Origin: Actinomycetales bacterium
GTDB lineage: Bacteria > Actinomycetota > Actinomycetes > Actinomycetales > Actinomycetaceae
Reading direction: 5' to 3'
NCBI GenBank assembly: GCA_012513625.1
Contig: JAAZBW010000279.1
Location: forward strand, 1 to 11,175
DNA length: 11,175 bases
This document shows, in pieces, positions 1 through 5,475 of the stretch (position 1 is the stretch's first letter; each line of letters begins with the position of its first letter). Position numbers and translations under genes: made by a program. Below the pieces are notes generated by a model, which had not been told where the DNA came from, made no database searches, and saw only the letters and a list, made by a program, of their open reading frames with translations.

Positions 1-99
1 GTGGTGATCCTGAGGATCCTATCCCGCTTGGGACCGGCCGCTCTGCGTCCGTTCCTCCCTTGCGGGCTTTGTAAGATTAGGCGAGCGTGGCTCGCTGGG
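1..99. other. Non-coding stretch at the left edge, no gene recognised
   Basis: This stretch lies downstream of the malic enzyme relic. Apart from the hairpin at 81-95 it contains only a small inverted repeat at 6-18 (GATCC, 3-base loop, GGATC). The open frame on the plus strand starting at 1 resembles no protein I know and runs antisense through the relic. The neighbouring gene to the left is outside the window. Confidence 0.4.
81..95 (-). terminator. Possible hairpin terminator after the malic enzyme relic
   Basis: A perfect 6-bp GC-rich inverted repeat (GCGAGC / GCTCGC) with a 3-base loop lies 4 bases beyond the TGA that ends the malic enzyme relic. Read on the minus strand it is followed by CTAATCTTAC, which is only weakly T-rich. 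It could be the end of the gatCAB-malic enzyme transcript. The stem is short and the U-tract poor, so this is a suggestion only. Confidence 0.35.
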
Positions 100-600
100 T
101 CAAACCGCCAGCGTGTGGTCCGCGCCACGCATCTCGAGCAGGCCCTGCCGCTTCACTGCCGCCGCCACGGCCTCTCCGACCCGCATGTCGAATACGCCCG
201 GAATGATGTAGTTGGCCGATCGCTCCTACTCAGGAACGCAGGACGACATGGCCACTGCCGCCACCCGGAAGATCTGGTCGCTGGTCACCTGTGCCCCCGC
301 GTCGAGCAGCCACGGAACATGCCCGGGAAGGCGAGGTGGCAGCGAGGACCTTGAGGACCCTCACGCCGGGAGTCTGCTCGAGCCCCTCCACAACCTGCAG
401 CTGGTGTTTGGGCGAACGCGTGTCGCACGTGATGTCCAGCAGCACAGTGCTCTCCGCACCGCACTCGACGTCCATTCCGCGCAGGGCGGCGCCGGCGTCA
501 GAGAGTTCGGCAACGATCTGCGAAGTCACCGCGGTGCCGATCTGCGCCTCCACGCGGAGGATGACTGTGTTGGACGGGCTCAGCGGGATCCTGCACCCAT
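100..600 (-). pseudogene. Decayed ACT-domain NAD(P)-dependent malic enzyme, catalytic core deleted
   Basis: Pieces of an actinobacterial malic enzyme (malate to pyruvate and CO2) are read in order on the minus strand in different frames. From about 580 to 345 comes an ACT domain (SPSNTVILRVEAQIGTAV ... GVRVLKV). From 338 to 309, in another frame, comes HLAFPGMFRG. From 309 to 100, in a third frame, comes LLDAGAQVTSDQIFRVAAVA, an in-frame TAG (226-228), then SANYIIPGVFDMRVGEAVAA and a final TGA at 100-102. In intact relatives FPG[MV]FRG lies in the C-terminal quarter, so roughly 300 residues holding the catalytic and nucleotide-binding core are missing. The likely ATG at 600 is also out of frame with the ACT domain and meets a stop after six codons. 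The region starts 10 bases after the gatB stop, preceded by GGGAGAGG, so the ancestor was probably the last gene of the gat operon. The family assignment rests on recalled family motifs. The product cannot be an active enzyme. Confidence 0.85.
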
Positions 601-610
601 CCTCTCCCGC

Positions 611-2107
611 CTAGAGACCGAGCTTCTCGAAGATCAGTTCCCTGACCCGTGCCGCATCGGCCTGACCGCGCGTTGCCTTCATGACGCCGCCCACCAGGGC
701 TCCGACCGCCTGGACCCTCCCGCCCTGGATCGAGGCGACCACTGCCGGATTCGCCGCGATGGCATCGTCAATCGCGGCGAGGAGTGCGCCGTCGTCGGAG
801 ACGAGTTGAAGGCCGCGCGCCTCGATGACCTCGGCCGGGCTCCCCTCGCCTGCGAGCACTCCGTCGAAGACCTGCTTGGCGAGCCCGTCGCTCAGCTCGC
901 CTGCCGCCACCCGGCGGGCCACGTCTGCCACGTGCGCAGGGGCGATTCCGAGGTCTGCGAGCGCGTGTCCACCGGCGTTGGCGATCCGGGCGAGCTCGCC
1001 CATCCACCACTTCCTCGCGTCTGCGGACCCGGCACCGGCGGCGATCGTCTCCTCGATGAGGCGCATCGCGCCTGCGTTGGCCACCTCCTGCATCTCCCGG
1101 TCGCTCGCCCCCCAGGCCTCCTTCAGCCGGCGACGACGGTCGGTCGGCAATTCCGGGAGGGTCGCCCTGATCTCTTCCACCCAGGCGCGGGAACACTCGA
1201 TCGGCATGAGGTCGGGCTCCGGGAAGTAGCGGTAGTCCTCGGCGTCCGACTTGACGCGTCCGGAGGAGGTGGTGCCCGCGTCCTCGTGCCAGTGGCGGGT
1301 CTCCTGGACCACCCGACCCCCGCCGTCGAGGATGGCGGCCTGCCGCTCGACCTCGTAGCGGACGGCCCGCTCGATCGAGCGGAAGGAGTTCACGTTCTTG
1401 GTCTCGGTACGCGTCCCGAGGGGGGCGTCCGGGCCGGGGCGCAGGGAGACGTTGACATCGGCGCGGACGTTTCCGCGCTCCATGCGAGCCTCGGAGACGC
1501 CGAGGGCTCGGAAGATGTCCCGTAGGGACTCCACATAGGCGGCGGCCACCTCGGGCGCCCGCGCGCCCACTCCCGTGAGCGGCTTCGTCACGATCTCCAC
1601 AAGGGGGACGCCCGCACGGTTGTAGTCCACGAGCGAGTAGTCCGCGCCGTGGATCCGGCCCGCCGCACCGCCCACGTGGGTGTTCTTGCCGGCGTCCTCC
1701 TCCATGTGGGCGCGCTCGATCGCCACCCGGTAGACCTCACCATCCGCCAGCTCCACATCGAGGTGGCCCTCGAATGCGATCGGCTCATCGGACTGGGAGG
1801 TCTGGAAGTTCTTGGGCACGTCCGGATAGAAGTAGTTCTTCCGCGCGAAGCGGCAGGTTTCGGCAATCTCGCAGCCGAGGGCAAGCCCGATCCGCACCGC
1901 GTACTCCACCGCAGTCCTGTTGACCACCGGGAGAGCGCCCGGCAGGCCGAGGGAGACGGGGTTCACCAGCGTGTTCGGCGGAGCGCCGAATATTACTGGC
2001 GCAGAGTCGAACATCTTGGTGGCCGTGGAGAGCTCCACGTGCACCTCGAGCCCGATCACCGGGTCATAGCGGAGAACCGCCTCGTCAAAGTCCACGAGCT
2101 GGGTCAT
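611..2107 (-). CDS. gatB: Asp-tRNA(Asn)/Glu-tRNA(Gln) amidotransferase subunit B
   Basis: GatB is the tRNA-binding and kinase subunit of the cytosolic GatCAB complex. It phosphorylates Glu-tRNA(Gln) or Asp-tRNA(Asn), which is then amidated with ammonia from GatA. The 498-residue protein has the usual length. It shows the N-terminal GatB/GatE catalytic domain (PVIGLEVHVEL at about 16-26, YFYPDVPKNFQTSQ at about 92-105, DYNRAGVPLVEIVT at 161-174, the signature TRTETKNVNSFR at 232-243, and DYRYFPEPDL at 291-300). A helical YqeY-like tail (about 350-498) that grips the tRNA follows. The ATG overlaps the gatA stop as ATGA, and AAGGAGAG at 2113-2120 is a good Shine-Dalgarno site. It is co-transcribed with gatC and gatA. 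No lesions are seen. Confidence 0.97.
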   Translation of the reverse strand: MTQLVDFDEAVLRYDPVIGLEVHVELSTATKMFDSAPVIFGAPPNTLVNPVSLGLPGALPVVNRTAVEYAVRIGLALGCEIAETCRFARKNYFYPDVPKNFQTSQSDEPIAFEGHLDVELADGEVYRVAIERAHMEEDAGKNTHVGGAAGRIHGADYSLVDYNRAGVPLVEIVTKPLTGVGARAPEVAAAYVESLRDIFRALGVSEARMERGNVRADVNVSLRPGPDAPLGTRTETKNVNSFRSIERAVRYEVERQAAILDGGGRVVQETRHWHEDAGTTSSGRVKSDAEDYRYFPEPDLMPIECSRAWVEEIRATLPELPTDRRRRLKEAWGASDREMQEVANAGAMRLIEETIAAGAGSADARKWWMGELARIANAGGHALADLGIAPAHVADVARRVAAGELSDGLAKQVFDGVLAGEGSPAEVIEARGLQLVSDDGALLAAIDDAIAANPAVVASIQGGRVQAVGALVGGVMKATRGQADAARVRELIFEKLGL

Positions 2108-3681
2108 CGGATCTCTCCTTGCGTGGCGGCGGGTGCAGGGGCACCGGCAGCGGGTGAGGGAACTCCGGCCGCGAGTGCAGCGGCAAGCCGCTCGGCGTTC
2201 ACCTCGAGGAGTGGGCCACCCCAGCGGTCCTCAAGCGCCCGTTCGAGTGGACCGGCCACGGAGTACATCCGTGCGTCCTCCCGCGCGGGGGCGATTATTT
2301 GGAAGCCCACCGGCAGCCCGTCCTCGGCCAGGCCTGAGGGGAGCGACATGGCGGGAACCCCTGCCATGTTGGCGGGGGTGGTGGCGATGTCATTGAGGTA
2401 CATCGCGAGCGGATCGTCGATCTTCTCTCCGAAGCGGAACGCCGTGGTGGGGCCGCTCGGTGAGACGAGCACGTCCACGTCCGTGAATACGCGGTCGAAG
2501 TCGCGCTGGATCAGGGTGCGCACCTTCTGCGCCGAACCGTAGTAGGCATCGAAGTAGCCGGCGGACAGGGCATGGGTGCCGAGGATGATGCGGCGCTTCA
2601 CCTCCGGGCCGAAGCCCGCCCCGCGTGTAGCGGCCATCACGCGTTCCACGGTGACCGGGCCCTCGGACGGGTCCACCCGGAGCCCATACTTCATGCCGTC
2701 GAAGCGGGCGAGGTTGGAGGAGGCCTCTGCCGGGAGGATCAGGTAGTAGGCGGCGAGCGCGTACTCGAAGGAGGGGCAGGAGACCTCCACCACCTCGGCA
2801 CCCAGTTCACGCACCAGCTCGAGCGCGGCCTCGAATGAGGCGCGCACGGAATCCTGGTAGCCCTCGCCGTTGAGCTCACGCACCACGCCCACGCGCATTC
2901 CCCGCAGCGACTCTCGGCGGGCAGCGGCGAGGAAGTCCGGCACCGGGTCCGGCAGCGAGGTGGAGTCCTGGGGATCGTGCCCTGCGATGACACCGTGCAG
3001 CAGTGCTGCATCCTCCACGCGCCGCGATACGGGCCCGATCTGATCGAGTGAGGAGGCGAGCGCGATCAGACCGTAGCGGGAAACGCCGCCGTATGTGGGC
3101 TTCACACCCACGGTGCCGGTCACGGACGCCGGGTGCCGGATCGAACCACCCGTGTCCGAACCGACCGCGAGGGGAGCCTGGAACGAGGCGACGGCGGCGG
3201 CCGAACCGCCACCCGAACCACCGGGAATCCGGCCGAGGTCCCACGGATTGCGGGTGGGGCCGAAGGCCGAGAACTCCGTGGAGGAGCCCATGGCGAATTC
3301 GTCCAGGTTGGTCTTGCCGAGGATCGGCATGCCGGCCGCGCGCAGGCGCACGGCCAGCGTGGAGTCGTAGGGCGGGATCCAACCCTCGAGCATCCGCGAG
3401 GCCGCGGTGGTCTCGAGGCCCTCGGTGACCATGTTGTCCTTCACGGCCACGGGAACGCCCGCAAGCGGTCCGAGCGCCTCGCCGGCCGCACGGCTGCGGT
3501 CCACTTCCTCCGCGGCTGCTCGTGCCCCGCGACGGTTCGTGCGCAGGTAGGCGTGGACGTCGGCGTCCACCTCACCAATCCGCTCCAGGAACGCGTCCGT
3601 CACCTCGACGGCGGATACCTCGCCCGCCGTCAACAGCTCACCGAGCCGGACGGCGTCCAGCCTCGTCAACTCTTCCATCAT
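2104..3681 (-). CDS. gatA: Asp-tRNA(Asn)/Glu-tRNA(Gln) amidotransferase subunit A (amidase)
   Basis: GatA is the glutaminase/amidase subunit that releases ammonia from glutamine and passes it to GatB. The protein has up to 525 residues, slightly long for the family. The amidase-signature triad is visible: Lys81 (VAVKDN), cis-Ser156 (GGSGGGS, 154-160) and Ser180 (GSDTGGS, 174-180), matching Lys79/Ser154/Ser178 of well-studied GatA with a shift of two. The motif after the nucleophile reads SIRHP where many GatA proteins have SIRQP, probably a tolerated change. The extra length is an Ala/Pro-rich tail after about residue 495, which probably does not affect catalysis. Two ATG codons in tandem (3679-3681 and 3676-3678) can serve as start. 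The second is better spaced from GGGGGAGGA. The gene overlaps gatC and gatB by 4 bases each. Confidence 0.97.
   Translation of the reverse strand: MMEELTRLDAVRLGELLTAGEVSAVEVTDAFLERIGEVDADVHAYLRTNRRGARAAAEEVDRSRAAGEALGPLAGVPVAVKDNMVTEGLETTAASRMLEGWIPPYDSTLAVRLRAAGMPILGKTNLDEFAMGSSTEFSAFGPTRNPWDLGRIPGGSGGGSAAAVASFQAPLAVGSDTGGSIRHPASVTGTVGVKPTYGGVSRYGLIALASSLDQIGPVSRRVEDAALLHGVIAGHDPQDSTSLPDPVPDFLAAARRESLRGMRVGVVRELNGEGYQDSVRASFEAALELVRELGAEVVEVSCPSFEYALAAYYLILPAEASSNLARFDGMKYGLRVDPSEGPVTVERVMAATRGAGFGPEVKRRIILGTHALSAGYFDAYYGSAQKVRTLIQRDFDRVFTDVDVLVSPSGPTTAFRFGEKIDDPLAMYLNDIATTPANMAGVPAMSLPSGLAEDGLPVGFQIIAPAREDARMYSVAGPLERALEDRWGGPLLEVNAERLAAALAAGVPSPAAGAPAPAATQGEIR
2113..2120 (-). promoter_or_regulatory. 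Shine-Dalgarno site of gatB
   Basis: On the minus strand AAGGAGAG lies 5 bases before the gatB ATG (core AGGAG to ATG is 7 bases), inside the 3' end of gatA. It supports the ATG at 2107 and independent ribosome loading on gatB besides coupling through the ATGA overlap. Confidence 0.7.
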
Positions 3682-3974
3682 TCCTCCCCCAGGATCTGCG
3701 GCACCAGGAACTGCCCGTCCTCGCTCGCGGGTGCACCCGCGAGTGCGGACTCCACGGGGAAGGGCTCTCCCGGCACGTCCTCGCGCATCACGTTCGCCAT
3801 GGGGATCGGGTGGGAGGTGGCGGGCACCTCCGCGGAGGCGACCTCGCTGACGCGGGCGATCACGGAGGCGATCACGTCCAGTTCACCCGCGAACCGGTCG
3901 ATCTCCTCCTCGGTCAGTTCGATCCGGGCGAGGGCCGCCACGCGGGCCACCTCGTGTCGGTCAATTGTGGACAT
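3678..3974 (-). CDS. gatC: Asp-tRNA(Asn)/Glu-tRNA(Gln) amidotransferase subunit C
   Basis: GatC is the small subunit that wraps around and stabilises the GatA-GatB pair. The 98-residue product has the normal family length. It begins MSTIDRHEVARVAALARIEL, the typical N-terminal helix motif (V-x-x-x-A-x-L-A-x-[IL]-x-L), then TEEEIDRFAGEL. It carries the usual acidic, proline-containing C-terminal half (MREDVPGEPF). It is the first gene of the gatC-gatA-gatB operon, and its stop overlaps the gatA start. The open frame continues far upstream to 5324, but only the ATG at 3974 gives a GatC-like N-terminus. That ATG lies 7 bases after a TAGACT -10-like box and has no Shine-Dalgarno site, so a leaderless mRNA is likely. 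Confidence 0.95.
   Translation of the reverse strand: MSTIDRHEVARVAALARIELTEEEIDRFAGELDVIASVIARVSEVASAEVPATSHPIPMANVMREDVPGEPFPVESALAGAPASEDGQFLVPQILGEE
3682..3690 (-). promoter_or_regulatory. Shine-Dalgarno site of gatA, decides between two tandem ATGs
   Basis: GGGGGAGGA on the minus strand, formed by the last codons of gatC, abuts the first gatA ATG directly. The second ATG is 3 bases further on. Counted from GGAGG the spacings are 1 and 4 bases, so the second ATG (start at 3678) is the likelier initiator. Translation is probably coupled to gatC through the ATGA overlap. Confidence 0.6.
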
Positions 3975-3981
3975 GGCGCCG

Positions 3982-3987
3982 AGTCTA
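3982..3987 (-). promoter_or_regulatory. Putative -10 box of the gatCAB operon (leaderless start)
   Basis: TAGACT on the minus strand fits the actinobacterial -10 pattern TAnnnT. It ends 7 bases before the gatC ATG, which places the expected transcription start at or next to the start codon. TTCCAG, 20 bases further upstream (4008-4013), is a weak -35 candidate. Confidence 0.5.
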
Positions 3988-4060
3988 CGGCGCGCTCCGG
4001 TGTGCAGCTGGAACCTGCCCGGTGCGCGGTCACGTCCCGGCGGGAGTGCGCTACGAGGCC

Positions 4061-4152
4061 GGACGAGGACGGACCCGGCGAGCCCACGTCGTCGACGGAA
4101 GACGCAGTGGACGGGACGAGGACGGACCGGGTGAGCCCACGTCGTCGACGGG
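4061..4152. repeat. Two-copy 39-bp direct repeat, period 53 bp, in the gatC-PLD spacer
   Basis: Copy 1 (4061-4099) and copy 2 (4114-4152) begin GGACGAGGACGGACC and contain GAGCCCACGTCGTCGACGG. They differ at three positions, including the last base. A 14-base stretch (4100-4113) separates them. The copies lie in the spacer between the divergent gatC and PLD genes, upstream of both putative promoters. The function is unknown. Plausible roles are a regulator-binding site or an intergenic repeat family. Confidence 0.8.
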
Positions 4153-4192
4153 CCGGAAGGGAAGGCGGTGCGCCGGTACCCCCCGGCCCCGT

Positions 4193-4198
4193 TAGGCT
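4193..4198 (+). promoter_or_regulatory. Putative -10 box of the PLD-family gene (leaderless start)
   Basis: TAGGCT fits TAnnnT and ends 7 bases before the ATG at 4206. The same string TAGGCTGGCG also precedes the histidine kinase start at 8795. No Shine-Dalgarno site lies between it and the ATG. No clear -35 hexamer is visible. Confidence 0.5.
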
Positions 4199-4205
4199 GG
4201 CGACC

Positions 4206-5450
4206 ATGAGCCTCTCCGACGGCGTCGACCTGCGCAGAATGACGCGTCGGGTGGTGGCAACCTCGATTGCTATCCCGTTCGCCGCGGCCGCCGGAGTGAT
4301 CGCTGTGGACCAGGTGCGGGTGCGGCGCGAACCGCCCACCGGCAAGTTCCCGCGCGCTGTCCCCGCCGTGGTGAATGCGGACGGCGGCAACCGGTTCGCC
4401 CTCTACACGGACGGTGACCACCTCTACGAGCAGATGCTCGCTGACATCCGTGCGGCCGAGGACTCCGTCTTCTTCGAGAGCTACATCTGGAAGGCCGACG
4501 CGGTGGGCGAGGAGTTCAAGCGCGAACTCACCGCCGCCGCGCGGCGAGGGGTCGATGTCTACGCGATCTACGACTCGTTCGCGAACCTGGTGGTTCCGAG
4601 GTCCTTCAAGACGTTCCATTCGGCGCTCAACGTACTGGCCTTCCCCCTGATCACGCCGGGCAACCCGTTCGCAATCCAGACGTACGCCAAGGACCACCGC
4701 AAGCTCCTCGTGGTGGATGAGCAAATCGGCTACGTGGGCGTCTACAACATCGGCAAGCTCTACTCGGACAGCTGGAGGGACACGCACCTCAGGCTGGAGG
4801 GCCCAGCCGTCTGGGAACTCGCGAACGCCTTCACAGATTTCTGGAACGCGCAGCGGAGACGGCACCACCCGTCGCTCCCCGATCACGGCGCGCGTTCCTG
4901 GGAGCCCCGCATCCGCGCGCTGCAGAATATGCCGGACCGGATGCTCTTCCCGGTGCGGGGCGCCTACATCGATGCAATCGAGCGCGCCACCAGCTCCGTG
5001 AGGGTCACGCAGGGCTACTTCCTCCCGGACGAGACCCTGGTGGACGCGTTGATCCAGGCAGCCGAACGTGGGGTGGAGGTGCAGGTACTCATCCCGGAGT
5101 ACTCGAACCACGTGGTGGCCGACTGGGCCGGGCGCGCTGTCCTTGGCCCGCTCCTCGAGGGGGGCGTGAGGATCCACCTCTACCAACACGCCATGATCCA
5201 CGCGAAGACCATGACGGTGGATGGACGCTGGACCACGCTCGGCACCACCAACATCGACCGGCTCTCGTTCACCGGCAACTTCGAGGTGAACCTCGAGATC
5301 TACGATCAGGCGGTGGCACTCCACATGGAGGAGATCTTCACCCGCGATCTCACCAACTCCCGAGAACTCACCCGCGAGAGGTGGGACAACCGGGGCACGC
5401 TGCGCCAGTTGGTGGAGCGGGCCGTCCGCCCACTCGCTCCGCTGCTCTAG
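4206..5450 (+). CDS. Phospholipase D-family protein, cardiolipin synthase-like, membrane-anchored
   Basis: This 414-residue protein has one hydrophobic N-terminal segment (about 16-35) preceded by arginines. This suggests a membrane anchor with the bulk of the protein outside or at the membrane surface. Two PLD half-domains follow, each with a full HKD motif: His164-x-Lys166-x4-Asp171 (HRKLLVVD) and His332-x-Lys334-x4-Asp339 (HAKTMTVD). Typical flanking motifs are present (RDTHLRLEGPAV at 191-202; GTTNIDRLSF at 346-355). Bacterial proteins of this build join two phosphatidylglycerols into cardiolipin and glycerol, but some act as other phospholipases or transferases, so the exact substrate is not proven. 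It stands alone, divergent from gatC and convergent with ligA. The ATG at 4206 is chosen because the upstream frame lacks family similarity and a -10-like box lies 7 bases before it. The stop codon lies in a 13-bp tandem duplication. Confidence 0.85.
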   Translation: MSLSDGVDLRRMTRRVVATSIAIPFAAAAGVIAVDQVRVRREPPTGKFPRAVPAVVNADGGNRFALYTDGDHLYEQMLADIRAAEDSVFFESYIWKADAVGEEFKRELTAAARRGVDVYAIYDSFANLVVPRSFKTFHSALNVLAFPLITPGNPFAIQTYAKDHRKLLVVDEQIGYVGVYNIGKLYSDSWRDTHLRLEGPAVWELANAFTDFWNAQRRRHHPSLPDHGARSWEPRIRALQNMPDRMLFPVRGAYIDAIERATSSVRVTQGYFLPDETLVDALIQAAERGVEVQVLIPEYSNHVVADWAGRAVLGPLLEGGVRIHLYQHAMIHAKTMTVDGRWTTLGTTNIDRLSFTGNFEVNLEIYDQAVALHMEEIFTRDLTNSRELTRERWDNRGTLRQLVERAVRPLAPLL

Positions 5451-5465
5451 CCCGCTGCTCTAGCC
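5440..5465. repeat. 13-bp tandem duplication spanning the PLD gene stop codon
   Basis: CGCTGCTCTAGCC occurs twice back to back (5440-5452 and 5453-5465), followed by a further partial CGCTG at 5466-5470. The first copy holds the TAG stop of the PLD gene, and the second repeats the TAG. It fills nearly all of the 25-base gap to the ligA stop. It looks like a slipped-strand duplication. Confidence 0.9.
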
Positions 5466-5475
5466 CGCTGAGCGA

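Noticed and set aside
1..354. 117-codon plus-strand frame at the left edge
   Set aside because: It has no family resemblance and overlaps the malic enzyme relic on the other strand.
230..553. Intact small protein of 107 residues (an ACT-domain protein in its own right)
   Set aside because: The ACT similarity stops after about KVLAAT. The rest is out-of-frame malic enzyme sequence, and the GTG at 553 falls inside the ACT domain, so it is a fragment.
212..1525. 437-codon plus-strand open frame antisense to gatB
   Set aside because: It has no recognisable motif and arginine/histidine-rich composition typical of shadow frames. The opposite strand is unmistakably gatB.
3975..5324. Long minus-strand open frame running antisense through the PLD gene into gatC
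   Set aside because: High GC keeps frames open. The sequence upstream of 3974 resembles no protein family I recognise, while the plus strand encodes a clear two-HKD enzyme. Only the final 98 codons are real (GatC).
5415..5439. Terminator between the convergent PLD and ligA genes
   Set aside because: GAGCG/CGCTC can pair, with an inner GGC/GCC, but the stem is bulged, lies inside the PLD coding region, and has no U-tract on either strand.
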